Below are positions 8,597 through 17,548 of a DNA stretch of 64,000 nucleotides, piece by piece. Source of the DNA: an uncultured Clostridia bacterium (lineage in GTDB: Bacteria > Bacillota > Clostridia > TANB77 > CAG-508); the NCBI GenBank assembly GCA_944387445.1, contig CALXEX010000005.1, positions 1-64,000 of the forward strand, written 5' to 3'. Within the stretch, counting starts at the first letter, position 1. The number at the start of each line of letters is the position of its first letter. Position numbers and translations under genes: made by a program. Below the pieces are notes generated by a model that searched no databases, was not told the origin of the DNA, and saw nothing but the letters and a program-made list of their open reading frames with translations.

Positions 8597-8626
8597 TTGA
8601 CATTGAAAAATAAATAAATATATAAT
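8597..8626 (+). promoter_or_regulatory. Promoter of the first HAD phosphatase gene
   Basis: A consensus TTGACA (8597-8602), an 18-base spacer and a consensus TATAAT (8621-8626), 26 bases before the start codon. Confidence 0.7.
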
Positions 8627-8651
8627 AAATTGTAAAACAAAGGAGGAAGAT

Positions 8652-9524
8652 ATGTATAAATTCGTAGCAATCGATTTAGATGGGACAATGCTAAATCATT
8701 ATGGCGAAATTAGTGAAAGGACAAAAGAAACAGTAACAAAATGTATAGAAAAAGGAATAGAAATTGTATTGGCTTCAGGAAGACCAATAGATTCCATGAA
8801 AACAATTGCTGAAGAATTAGGAATGCAAGGCTATTTTATAGCTGGTAATGGTGCTTTGGTATATGACATCCAAAAAAATGAGGTCATCTATAAAAATTGT
8901 ATTAAAAAAGAAAAAGTATTAGAAATCATAAACATATGTGAAGAAAATAGTATTGCATATAATATTTATACAGAAAAAGTAATATTAACACCAAATTTAA
9001 AATTTAATGTATTATATTATTATAAAGAAAATTTAGAAAAAGAAGAAGAAAGAAAAACCAATATTAGTATTGTCGAAAATATGTATGAATATGTGAGTCA
9101 GATGAAAGAAGAAAATTTTTTAAAAATTACAATTTGTGATGAAAATAGTAGTATCTTTCATTCTATAACGAAAAAAATAAAAGAAATCAATGAAATAGAG
9201 GTTTTAGATATTGAGCATATGTCTAGAAAGATAATCAAGCAAGGAACAGAAGAAATTCCTGTAGAATATTTTTATACAGAAATTTCGGCAAACAATGTAG
9301 ATAAATGGAATGCTATAGAATTTTTAATAAAGCGCTTAGATATACAAGCAGATGAAGTTATAGCAATTGGCGATAATATCAATGATAAAAAAATGATAGA
9401 AAATGCTGGAATGGGAGTTGCAATGAAAGATAGTACACCAGAAGTTATAAATATAGCAAAAGAGATAACAGATACCAATGATCATGATGGTGTGGCGAAA
9501 GTGCTAGAAAAATATATATTATAG
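8652..9524 (+). CDS. HAD-superfamily (Cof/IIB) phosphatase
   Basis: A 290-aa protein of the Cof-like class IIB HAD family. Motif I DLDGTML is at residues 8-14 (nucleophile Asp and acid Asp), motif II ASGRP is at about 37-41, and motif IV GDNINDKKMIENAGMGVAM is at about 239-257. These enzymes dephosphorylate sugar phosphates, nucleotides or FMN; the substrate is not predictable. AAAGGAGGAAG precedes the ATG. A similar paralog lies at 59016. Confidence 0.92.
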   Translation: MYKFVAIDLDGTMLNHYGEISERTKETVTKCIEKGIEIVLASGRPIDSMKTIAEELGMQGYFIAGNGALVYDIQKNEVIYKNCIKKEKVLEIINICEENSIAYNIYTEKVILTPNLKFNVLYYYKENLEKEEERKTNISIVENMYEYVSQMKEENFLKITICDENSSIFHSITKKIKEINEIEVLDIEHMSRKIIKQGTEEIPVEYFYTEISANNVDKWNAIEFLIKRLDIQADEVIAIGDNINDKKMIENAGMGVAMKDSTPEVINIAKEITDTNDHDGVAKVLEKYIL

Positions 9525-9592
9525 AAATATATATGATAATATTACAAAAATATTACAAAGTTATTAATTTTTTATGACACGCACGCATTTCG

Positions 9593-9621
9593 TTGATTTT
9601 AGAAAAGAGATGCGTTAAAAT
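9593..9621 (+). promoter_or_regulatory. Possible promoter of the Tad-like cluster
   Basis: TTGATT (9593-9598), 17 bases, TAAAAT (9616-9621). A hairpin ACGCATTTC / GAGATGCGT (about 9583-9615) overlaps it and could be a terminator of the HAD gene or an operator. It is the only promoter-like element found directly before the cluster. Confidence 0.35.
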
Positions 9622-9681
9622 AAAATAGATAGAAATTTGTAAAAAAAAATAAAAAAATAAATATAAAGGGAGGAATTTGTA

Positions 9682-10602
9682 ATGGCAACAAATCCAATGC
9701 AAAGAAAAGCAAGAAATTCATTTTTATTAGGAATGTTAATCATGTTAATTATCACAGGAGCTATTATTGCATTCTTAATATTACAATTAACGAATATGAA
9801 AAAGGAAGAACAAGAATTACAAGCATCATATGTTAAAGTATATACCTTAAATAGAGATGTAGATTCAGGAGAAGAACTTACATCAGCTGATTTTACCGAA
9901 GCAGAAGTAACTAATACAACAGCACCAACAGATTATATTACACCATCTGATTTGGGAACAAATATGATAGCAAAAATATCAATGACAAGAGGAACCGTGT
10001 TATCAAGAGAAATGATATACATAGATGAAACTGTAACAGGAAATGATGTTAGAAAACAAGAATATAATATGTTTTTATTACCAACAGATTTAGTGACAGG
10101 TGATTATGTAGATGTTCGTCTATTATTCCCTAGTGGAGCAGATTATATTGTTGTATCTAAAAAACAAGTAGAAATACCAAATATTGCGGGAGTAGACTCA
10201 ACAGATACAATATCAATTGAATTAAGTGAAGATGAGATTAATACATTAAGCAATGCTATTGTAGAGGCTTTTAAAGTAGATGGAGCTAAATTATATGTAA
10301 ACAAATACACAGAACCAGGAATACAAGAAGCTGCAATACCAACATATCCAGTAAATTACGATGTAATGCAGTTAATCAACTCAAATCCAAACATTGTAAA
10401 TGAAGCAAGACAAGCTTTATGGGAGCGTTACAATGATTCATATCAAAGAAATGAAGTAATTAACCCAGCCGTAACAAATGAAGATGCGGATAGTAATTAT
10501 CAATCAAATATGAATGATAGTATTTCAGATTCTATAACAACAAGACAAGAATATTTAGAAGGCTTATCAGCACAAGCTGCAACTACCAGTACATCTAAAT
10601 AA
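9682..10602 (+). CDS. SAF-domain protein, CpaB/RcpC-like pilus assembly protein
   Basis: A 306-aa protein with one N-terminal helix (about residues 14-37) and an extracytoplasmic part. The SAF domain spans about 49-115, with VKVYTLNRDVDSGEEL and GTVLSREMIYI (the typical leading pair and the closing segment of CpaB). The C-terminal tail is rich in Ser, Asn and Thr. In Tad systems CpaB/RcpC is a periplasmic or cell-wall-side component; in a monoderm it would lie outside the membrane. First gene of a 12-kb same-strand cluster. GGGAGGAATTTGT precedes the ATG. Confidence 0.82.
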   Translation: MATNPMQRKARNSFLLGMLIMLIITGAIIAFLILQLTNMKKEEQELQASYVKVYTLNRDVDSGEELTSADFTEAEVTNTTAPTDYITPSDLGTNMIAKISMTRGTVLSREMIYIDETVTGNDVRKQEYNMFLLPTDLVTGDYVDVRLLFPSGADYIVVSKKQVEIPNIAGVDSTDTISIELSEDEINTLSNAIVEAFKVDGAKLYVNKYTEPGIQEAAIPTYPVNYDVMQLINSNPNIVNEARQALWERYNDSYQRNEVINPAVTNEDADSNYQSNMNDSISDSITTRQEYLEGLSAQAATTSTSK

Positions 10603-10623
10603 TTATATAGAAAGGAAGTTAGT

Positions 10624-11322
10624 ATGAAAAAAGTAGGATTTATAGGAACATATGACAAAACAGACTTAATACTAAATGTAGCAAAAATCTTGACTACTAT
10701 GAGAAAAAAAGTAATTGTGGTCGATTTGACCTTAACACAAAAAGCAAAATATGTTGTACCAGTCATAAATCCTACGATTACATACATTACAGACTTTGAA
10801 GATATTGATGTTGCTGTAGGATTTAAAAGCGAAGATGAAATAAAAGATTATTTAGGACTTACGCAAAAGGAAAAATTACCTTATGATATTATGTTAATGG
10901 ATGTAGATGATTCTGAAATGGTTGAAAAATTCAACTTAGTGAATGATGCTAAAAATTATTTTGTTACAGCATTTGATTTATATTCATTAAAAAGAGGATT
11001 AGAAGTATTAAGTAATTTAAAAACACCAATGGAATTAACAAAAATTTTGTTTACAAAAGAAATTCTAAAAGAAGATGATGACTATTTGAATTTTCTATCA
11101 CTAGGATATAAAGTTATGTGGAATGAATATAGAATCTATTTCCCAATTGAAAATGGGGATGGAGCAGTGCTTGCAGAAAATCAAAGAGTGGCAAAAATAA
11201 AATTCAAAAAATTAAGTACACAATATAAAGATGGCTTAGTTTATATTGTAGGGGAAATCTTAAATGATACAAGTGAAAATCAAATAAGAAGGGCTGTTAA
11301 AATCATAGAAAGAGGAGTATAA
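10624..11322 (+). CDS. Degenerate CpaE/MinD-like protein (no P-loop lysine signature)
   Basis: A 232-aa protein with a MinD/ParA-like layout. The first strand-loop reads VGFIGTYDKTDLILNVAKIL, where a P-loop would be expected but GKT is absent. It is followed by KKVIVVDLT (about 29-37), the usual second strand, and YDIMLMDVDDSE near 90-101. In Tad systems CpaE/TadZ is a localisation factor with atypical ATPase motifs. It is 21 bases after cpaB and 3 bases before the next MinD-like gene, so the two products probably act as a pair. Nucleotide binding is doubtful. Confidence 0.65.
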   Translation: MKKVGFIGTYDKTDLILNVAKILTTMRKKVIVVDLTLTQKAKYVVPVINPTITYITDFEDIDVAVGFKSEDEIKDYLGLTQKEKLPYDIMLMDVDDSEMVEKFNLVNDAKNYFVTAFDLYSLKRGLEVLSNLKTPMELTKILFTKEILKEDDDYLNFLSLGYKVMWNEYRIYFPIENGDGAVLAENQRVAKIKFKKLSTQYKDGLVYIVGEILNDTSENQIRRAVKIIERGV

Positions 11323-11325
11323 AGC

Positions 11326-12165
11326 ATGTCAATTGTAACATTTTATAATAGTAGTATAGAGCAAACCGGAAAAACAATGTCAATTGCTGCAATTTCTACA
11401 TACATGGCAATAGAACATAATTATAGAATACTAGTTATTTCAACAACAAATCGTCCAGACCCATTAAAAGAATGCTTTTGGGAACAAAAGAAGAAAAAAA
11501 GAAATCTTGGGATTTTTGGTCCTAATGCAGCTTTAGAGGTTGAAAATGGTGTAGAGGGCTTAGCAAGAATGATTAGAAGTAATAAAATATCACCAGACAT
11601 TATTACAAACTATACAAAAGTTGTTTTTAAAGATAGGTTTGAAATATTACTTGGTTGTGAAGTACCACCAAGTGACGGGACAATCGTAGAAAAATTTTAT
11701 CCTAATATTATAAAATCAGCAAATCAATATTATGATTTAGTATTTGTTGATTTAGATGAAAATGTAGATGAAGAAACAAGAAAAACGATTATACACGATT
11801 CAGACATTGTGGTTATCAATATGTCACAAAGATTGAGAAGCATCAATAAATTCTTAGAATTAAAAAACAAAAATCAAATACTTGCTTCACAAAAATCACT
11901 AATATTAATTGGAAGATATGATAAATATTCTAAATATAATTCTAAAAATATATCTAGATATTTAGGAGAAAAAAATCAAGTACTAACAATACCATATAAC
12001 ACCTTGTTTTTTGAAGCTACAGAAGAAGCAGGTGTACCAGATTTGTTTTTGAAATTTAGAAGAAATTTAGACCCAGAAGATAGAAATGCATTTTTTATAG
12101 AAGAAATCAAAAGAGCTTCTGAAAATATAATGTACAGATTACAAGATTTGCAAATGAAGATATAA
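11326..12165 (+). CDS. CpaE/MinD-like ATPase
   Basis: A 279-aa ParA/MinD superfamily protein. The P-loop-like segment FYNSSIEQTGKTMSIAAIS (residues 5-23) keeps GKT-type residues but lacks the upstream signature Lys of classical MinD. YRILVISTTNRPD (about 37-49) and YYDLVFVDLDEN (about 138-149) correspond to the second strand and the Walker B strand. Such proteins (CpaE/TadZ) localise the Tad apparatus. It is co-transcribed with the preceding degenerate relative. Confidence 0.75.
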   Translation: MSIVTFYNSSIEQTGKTMSIAAISTYMAIEHNYRILVISTTNRPDPLKECFWEQKKKKRNLGIFGPNAALEVENGVEGLARMIRSNKISPDIITNYTKVVFKDRFEILLGCEVPPSDGTIVEKFYPNIIKSANQYYDLVFVDLDENVDEETRKTIIHDSDIVVINMSQRLRSINKFLELKNKNQILASQKSLILIGRYDKYSKYNSKNISRYLGEKNQVLTIPYNTLFFEATEEAGVPDLFLKFRRNLDPEDRNAFFIEEIKRASENIMYRLQDLQMKI

Positions 12166-12183
12166 AAGAAAGGAGACCTTATA

Positions 12184-13362
12184 ATGACAATAACAAATAT
12201 ACTACTAATTTTAGTGGTTTTAGGAATTGCTGTATTTGCAGTCTACTATGTTCTTAAAAAGAAAAAGACTGAAGAGGTAGAAGATGCAATTAATGTAGAT
12301 GATAAAACATATACATTAGATGTCATGAAAGCTTTTATCAAAAGAAGGCTAGATGAGATAACAAAGGTCAATTTATATGATATAGGTCTTTCAGAAGAGG
12401 AATTAAAAAGAAGAAAAAATAAAAAATATGAATTAAAAAAGGCTTTAAAGGGTTGTACATATGGTGATGTAAATGATAAAAAATATGTTAAAGAGTTGAT
12501 ATATGATTTATTAGCACAAGAATATGGTGTAGATGAAACAAATATATCAAAAGCAATCCCTTTTGATGTACCATCATTATTAACTGCACAAGATAAATTT
12601 GATATTTTAATATATGTATACAAAAAAGAATTTGGCTATGAAGCATTATCTGAATTAATCAAAAAATACAATCTAGATGTATTAAAATATGTTGAAGGGG
12701 AAGCAAAACCATCTTATGTTATTACAGAACAAGAAATCAATGATATATATGAAAAAGAAAATATCACATTATCTTTCTCAGATAAATTATCTGTTGTTGT
12801 ACAAAGAATTTATCAACATTATAAAGGATATAGCAGTATTGATGAGATTAGAGATATGAATATAGATGGTGTTTCTGGTGGTGTATCAGGATTACCAGAA
12901 AGCTTTTTAAGCCAAGTAGCACAAACAGATGGAGATTATTTAAGTCAAATTGCTGAGCATAAAGTACCAAGAGCTTGTGATAGTATTTGGATTATGTTTA
13001 GAGGTAAATCTATTCGTTTAGCTTTTCTATCATTTGGTACTGAAGCGGAACTAAAAAGAGTATGTCAAAATATTTATAAATATAATAACCCAGGACAGTT
13101 ATCAGACACCAATGGTTATAAAATCAATGAAATGAAAGATGGTTCTCGTGTTGTTGTTGTAAGACCATCAATGTCAGAAACATGGGCATTTTTCGTAAGA
13201 AAATTCGATGTTAAGAGAGCAGCACTAGAACAAATTGTTCATGGACCAGGAAAAGAAAATGCAATAGATTTACTAAAATATTTAGTAAAAGGTGCAAGAA
13301 TTATCTCACTAACAGGAGAGCAAGGATGCCGGAAAAACAACTATGCTTATGGCTATGATTGA
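12184..13362 (+). CDS. CpaF/TadA-type secretion ATPase, N-terminal part (frameshifted)
   Basis: A 392-aa reading frame that ends early. An N-terminal membrane helix (about residues 4-25, followed by KKKKTEE) is unusual, since CpaF is normally soluble. The rest matches the N-terminal domain of CpaF, leading to SLTGEQG at its end. There the expected P-loop GEQGAGKTT is broken: the bases GGATGCCGG (13324-13332) contain one base too many, giving GEQGCRKNN and a stop. The frame continues in 13343-14143. It is probably one gene of about 650 codons. Confidence 0.85.
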   Translation: MTITNILLILVVLGIAVFAVYYVLKKKKTEEVEDAINVDDKTYTLDVMKAFIKRRLDEITKVNLYDIGLSEEELKRRKNKKYELKKALKGCTYGDVNDKKYVKELIYDLLAQEYGVDETNISKAIPFDVPSLLTAQDKFDILIYVYKKEFGYEALSELIKKYNLDVLKYVEGEAKPSYVITEQEINDIYEKENITLSFSDKLSVVVQRIYQHYKGYSSIDEIRDMNIDGVSGGVSGLPESFLSQVAQTDGDYLSQIAEHKVPRACDSIWIMFRGKSIRLAFLSFGTEAELKRVCQNIYKYNNPGQLSDTNGYKINEMKDGSRVVVVRPSMSETWAFFVRKFDVKRAALEQIVHGPGKENAIDLLKYLVKGARIISLTGEQGCRKNNYAYGYD

Positions 13363-14143
13363 AAATATATACGAAACAATGAACCTTCGTATTACTGAGA
13401 CAGCATTTGAGTTACACTTAAGAAAAATTTATCCAACAAGAAATATTTTATCAATGAGAGAAACAGAAACCATTTCTGGACAAGACTGTTTGGACGTTCA
13501 GAAAAAGACAGATGGTTCTGTTAACATCATCGGTGAGGTTGCAACAGACCCCGTAGCATCTTGGATGATTCAATCTGCACAGGTTGCATCAAAATTCACC
13601 TTATTTACACACCACGCAAAAACTTTCCCAGACTTAGTAACTGCATTAAGAAACTCAATGTTAAGAGCAGGTGTATTTAAAGATGAAAAAACAGCAGAAG
13701 AGCAAGTTGTACAAGTATTAAACTTTGACATTCACTTAGTAAAAGACTTTAGAGGAAGAAGATACATAGAAAGAGTAACAGAATGTATACCAGTAGAAAA
13801 CAAAAATGAATATACATTTGATCATAGAAACGAAAAAACATTAGAAGGAAAATTTGATAAATTTTTCGATAATGCAACACATTATTTTACAAAATCAACA
13901 GACAAAAAATTATATATTTATAGAAACATATTAGAAAATATTGATGGAGAATATGTTATGACAAATCCAATTACAGATCAAAACATAAAAGAAATGAGAA
14001 ACAATATGGATGAATCAGACATTGAAGGATTTGATAATTTTATTGAAAGAAATTGGGGTACTCAAAAAAGACAGATAGCACAAAGAAGTAGACTAACCAC
14101 AGCAGAAGAAAGAAGAGGAAGACCAAGAAAAAGCGAAATATAG
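13343..14143 (+). CDS. CpaF/TadA-type secretion ATPase, C-terminal part (frameshifted)
   Basis: This 266-aa frame is the catalytic half of the ATPase that starts at 12184. MLMAMIENIYE continues the helix after the P-loop. NILSMRETETIS is the Asp-box region, SVNIIGEVATDP is the Walker B region, and TLFTHHAKTFPDLVTALRN is the His-box. The two frames overlap without any ribosome binding site before 13343, so independent translation is unlikely. The C-terminus ends in a basic RRGRPRK sequence. If the frameshift is real, the motor cannot bind ATP. Confidence 0.85.
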   Translation: MLMAMIENIYETMNLRITETAFELHLRKIYPTRNILSMRETETISGQDCLDVQKKTDGSVNIIGEVATDPVASWMIQSAQVASKFTLFTHHAKTFPDLVTALRNSMLRAGVFKDEKTAEEQVVQVLNFDIHLVKDFRGRRYIERVTECIPVENKNEYTFDHRNEKTLEGKFDKFFDNATHYFTKSTDKKLYIYRNILENIDGEYVMTNPITDQNIKEMRNNMDESDIEGFDNFIERNWGTQKRQIAQRSRLTTAEERRGRPRKSEI

Positions 14144-14166
14144 AAGAAAAGGAGGTGCTATTTTAA

Positions 14167-15459
14167 GTGTCTAACCAAGTTATTTTTTACATAATGGGTG
14201 GATCGGTAGCTGTATTAGTGATAATTATAATCATGTACTATATATTATCTAAGAAAATGCAGAAATCAGAATATAGGCAAATCAAAAAATTACAGCAAGG
14301 AACAAAGGAAAAAAGCTTTTCAACAGAAATTCTGTATCAAAGATTATATGTTCGCTATATACGAATACCATTTTTAAAACGATACATATTAAAATTAAGA
14401 CGTAGATTAGAAATCATTAATATTGATGATGAATATAATACCAGAAAAGACTCAGCAAAAATATTAACAAGGGCACTTGCAATAGTAATTCCAATAATTA
14501 TCTTAACGATTATCATAACACATAGTAGTTATTTAATCATGTTTACATTATTAATATTTGAATTATTTATGATAGATACATTGATAGATGGTTCAATAGA
14601 TAAAAAGGACACCAACTTGTTAAAAGAACAACTAGATTTCTTTTCAGAAATCAGACATGCTTATCATGAATTTAATATGGTAGAAGAAGCTATATATCAA
14701 GTATCACAAGATGATGAACGAGATATATCCAGACAAGGTGATAAGATATATGAGACTTTAATTGCAGATGATCCTGAAATGGAGTTAGAGAAATATTATG
14801 ATATTGCACCAAATGTATTTTTGAAAGAATTTGCAGGTATATCTTATTTAACAAAAGAGTTTGGAGATAGAAAAGTAAATGGTGCTTCACTATACTTAAG
14901 AAATATTAATAATATTACAAAAGAAATGCAATTAGAGATTTTAAAAAGAGATAAATTAAATTATGTTTTCCAAAGTTTATCTTTAATATCTATTGCACCA
15001 ATACTATTATTAGAACCATTAAAAAGTTGGTCAATCAGCAACTTTGCTTTCACGCAAAGTTGGTATAATGGAAAACCAGGAATGATTGTTCAAATTTTAA
15101 TATTGATTTTAACAATTATATGTTATATATTAGTTAGAAGATTAAAAGATAATGGATCAACAGGAATGAATACAAAGAATACAGAAAATCCATGGCAAGC
15201 AAAATTATATAAAAATAAAGTCATCAAAAAGATTGTGGATATGTTTATTCCAAAAGAGGGAACAAAAGAGTACAGAAAAAATACGCAATTGTTAAAAGAT
15301 GCTGCATCACATTTAAGAATGGAATGGCTATATATTAATCGAATTACCTTAGCAATTGCAACTTGTATTGTTTCACTATTTGTATTTATCTATCTACATA
15401 AATTATCAATTGATTATGTATATACACAACCAACAACGGAGTATAACATATTACGGTGA
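14167..15459 (+). CDS. TadB-like type II/IV secretion platform protein, N-terminal part (frameshifted)
   Basis: A 430-aa frame starting at GTG (AAAGGAGGTGCTATTTTAA before it). Helices lie at about 6-27, 98-141 (two), 262-280, 308-326 and 392-411. A cytoplasmic type II secretion system F domain starts at LKEQLDFFSEIRHAYHEF (about 158). The final helix is entered from the cytoplasm and exits outward, then the frame stops at TGA 15457-15459. Reading on in the next frame gives YGEMTEAETED and a second T2SSF domain. The whole is best read as one fused TadB-TadC protein of about 690 aa. Confidence 0.8.
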   Translation: MSNQVIFYIMGGSVAVLVIIIIMYYILSKKMQKSEYRQIKKLQQGTKEKSFSTEILYQRLYVRYIRIPFLKRYILKLRRRLEIINIDDEYNTRKDSAKILTRALAIVIPIIILTIIITHSSYLIMFTLLIFELFMIDTLIDGSIDKKDTNLLKEQLDFFSEIRHAYHEFNMVEEAIYQVSQDDERDISRQGDKIYETLIADDPEMELEKYYDIAPNVFLKEFAGISYLTKEFGDRKVNGASLYLRNINNITKEMQLEILKRDKLNYVFQSLSLISIAPILLLEPLKSWSISNFAFTQSWYNGKPGMIVQILILILTIICYILVRRLKDNGSTGMNTKNTENPWQAKLYKNKVIKKIVDMFIPKEGTKEYRKNTQLLKDAASHLRMEWLYINRITLAIATCIVSLFVFIYLHKLSIDYVYTQPTTEYNILR

Positions 15460-15460
15460 A

Positions 15461-16246
15461 ATGACAGAAGCAGAAACAGAAGATGCAATGGAATTAACCA
15501 GACAAGATAATGCCATTATTGATCAATTCAGAGGAAATTTAAATACAACGGTTGAGCAAGTTAGAATTGTTGTAGCAAGGACAGACTATTTTGAAGAAGG
15601 AACAGACATTGAAATTACAGAAGATGCAGAAAGAATTTTTGATAAAATTCAAGTTGTCAATAGTGAATATTTAAAATGGTTTGAAGTATTATTATCTTTC
15701 GTATTTGCCATTATTGGCTATATGTCACCAATTGCCTTGTTGATGTTCCAAGCAAAAATGAGACAGATTGAAATGGAAGATGAAGTTATGCAATTCCAAA
15801 CAATTATCTTAATGCTTATGAGAATTGAAAGAGTAAATGTAGAGATGATTTTGGAATGGCTAGAAAGATATGCAAATATCTTCAAGGAGCCAATTGGAAA
15901 ATGTTTGAATAACTATGAAGCAGGTGCATGGGAAGCACTAGAAGAAATGAAAGAAGAAATTAGTTACATGCCACTTGTCAGAATTGTAGAAAGTATGCAA
16001 GCAGCAGTAGAAAAAATACCAATTAAAGATGCATTTGATGAATTAGAATCAGAAAGAGATTATTACCAAGAAAAAAGAAAAGAATCAAATGACAGATTAA
16101 TTAAAAGAAAAGGAATGATAGGAAAAGCAATTGGATTTGCACCAATGATATGTATGTTTGTAGGATATTTAATTGTGCCATTAGTATTTATTGGATTAAC
16201 AAGTATGTCAAGTTCAATGGCAAGCATATCATCACAAACAATATAA
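15461..16246 (+). CDS. TadC-like secretion platform protein, C-terminal part (frameshifted)
   Basis: From ATG 15461 this gives 261 aa: an acidic external stretch (about 70 residues), a helix pair around YLKWFEVLLSFVFAIIGYM, a T2SSF domain with QTIILMLMRIERVNVEMIL and a final helix with GYLIVPLVFIGL. There is no suitable ribosome binding site, and a separate protein would need an N-out acidic domain without a signal. That agrees with one gene broken near 15440-15456. One base fewer in ATATTACGG would restore the frame. Family assignment rests on order and topology. Confidence 0.72.
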   Translation: MTEAETEDAMELTRQDNAIIDQFRGNLNTTVEQVRIVVARTDYFEEGTDIEITEDAERIFDKIQVVNSEYLKWFEVLLSFVFAIIGYMSPIALLMFQAKMRQIEMEDEVMQFQTIILMLMRIERVNVEMILEWLERYANIFKEPIGKCLNNYEAGAWEALEEMKEEISYMPLVRIVESMQAAVEKIPIKDAFDELESERDYYQEKRKESNDRLIKRKGMIGKAIGFAPMICMFVGYLIVPLVFIGLTSMSSSMASISSQTI

Positions 16247-16323
16247 TGCAGTAAATTTTGACGGATATAAAAATATAAATATAAACGATAGGTAGTTTAT
16301 GTCCGATAAAAGGAGGAAAAGCA

Positions 16324-17049
16324 ATGGAAAATGCATCAAAAGCGTTACTAATTGCTGGAGGTGTATTAATTTCTTTAATTGTTGTTAGTGGATTTATCTT
16401 GGCAATGCGATATATGGGGGATTTTCAAACAGCAAACCAAAATGCCAAATTAGAACAACAAACACTAGAATTTAACAGTGCATATGAAAGTTATAATCGA
16501 GACAATATAAGAGGAAATGATATTGTATCATTAATGAATCGAGTTTCAGATTATAATACAAGGAAAGTACAAGAAGGGTATACAGAAATGCAAGTGACTT
16601 TTACAATTCCGCAAGATATCATTGATAATAATATATGCTTTGAATCACCAAGTGTATTAGTAACAAGGACAACCTATACGGAAGATGAAATTGATGAAAT
16701 TGTCGGTATTCCAGATTCGAATAATGCAGGATTCTCTGTTCGTGGAGTTGAAAATAAATATGGTCAAAAATATGCAACACAATTAGCAAAGGAAATTTCC
16801 AATATTAGGGACCTAAAAAACTCACATAAATCAAGTTCTGAAATAGATGAAGAATTTGCTAACATGTATAGATTTCCGAAAAAAGTGAGTGACTATGGAG
16901 GAATTGAACAGGTGTACAAAGATGCGAAATTGTATTATGAATATGTACAATTTAAAAGAGCATATTTTGATTGTATCAATACAGAATATGATGATAAAAC
17001 CAACAGAATTATCAAAATGGAATTCAAATGTACAGGAGTAGGAGTTTAG
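16324..17049 (+). CDS. Pilin-like protein 1 with MENASKAL N-terminus
   Basis: A 241-aa protein. MENASKALLIAGG is followed by one hydrophobic helix (about residues 8-28) and an extracytoplasmic domain. LEFNSAYESYN (about 49-59) and IRGNDIVSLMNRVSDYNTR (about 62-80) recur in the next genes of the cluster. The N-terminus has no basic leader or class III/IV prepilin cleavage motif. The protein likely builds or primes the filament of the Tad-like machine. AAAGGAGGAAAAGCA is a strong ribosome binding site; a 77-base gap separates it from the platform gene. Confidence 0.6.
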   Translation: MENASKALLIAGGVLISLIVVSGFILAMRYMGDFQTANQNAKLEQQTLEFNSAYESYNRDNIRGNDIVSLMNRVSDYNTRKVQEGYTEMQVTFTIPQDIIDNNICFESPSVLVTRTTYTEDEIDEIVGIPDSNNAGFSVRGVENKYGQKYATQLAKEISNIRDLKNSHKSSSEIDEEFANMYRFPKKVSDYGGIEQVYKDAKLYYEYVQFKRAYFDCINTEYDDKTNRIIKMEFKCTGVGV

Positions 17050-17050
17050 T

Positions 17051-17539
17051 ATGGAAAATGCATCAAAAGCCTTGTTAATGGCAGGAAGTGTGTTATTAGC
17101 CATTATGATTGTTTCTTTAGCAATGTATTTATATGCAAATTTTTATGAAGAAACATCACAAATAGAGGGAAATATTGAGGAAAGCCAAGTTATGCAATTT
17201 AACAATCAATTTACGAAATATGAAAACAACAATAAAGTAACCATTTATGAAGTTCTTTCTATGGCAAATTTGGCAACACAAAATAATAAGCAATATCAAT
17301 TTGAAAAACAAACTGCTACAGGAGACAATTATTATATATCTGTGTTCTTAGAAGGAAAAGGGTATATAGAATATGGCCTTTCAGATTTAGAAAGAAATAT
17401 ACAAAACACATATAATGAATATATAACAGAACAAGTAAGCAATATTACTGCCTCAACAGGCTTAAAATATTATAAAGTACAAGCTGAAATTAGTCCTTCA
17501 ACCCAAAGGGTATATCAAGTAACTTGTACTGAAAGATAA
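17051..17539 (+). CDS. Pilin-like protein 2 with MENASKAL N-terminus
   Basis: A 162-aa paralog of its neighbour: MENASKALLMAGS, helix about 8-28, then VMQFNNQFTKYENNN (about 49-63) and TIYEVLSMANLATQNN, aligning with the FN-x2-F/Y-x2-Y and following motif of protein 1. The ATG is one base after the stop of protein 1, so translation is coupled. The external domain is short and rich in Asn, Gln and Tyr. Confidence 0.6.
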   Translation: MENASKALLMAGSVLLAIMIVSLAMYLYANFYEETSQIEGNIEESQVMQFNNQFTKYENNNKVTIYEVLSMANLATQNNKQYQFEKQTATGDNYYISVFLEGKGYIEYGLSDLERNIQNTYNEYITEQVSNITASTGLKYYKVQAEISPSTQRVYQVTCTER

Positions 17540-17548
17540 AGGTGAAAC

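Noticed and set aside
12246-12623. 125-aa minus-strand ORF inside cpaF
   Set aside because: Antisense to a conserved coding frame, with no start signal.
13343-14143. Programmed frameshift in cpaF
   Set aside because: No slippery heptamer or downstream pseudoknot was seen at GGATGCCGG; error or mutation is simpler.
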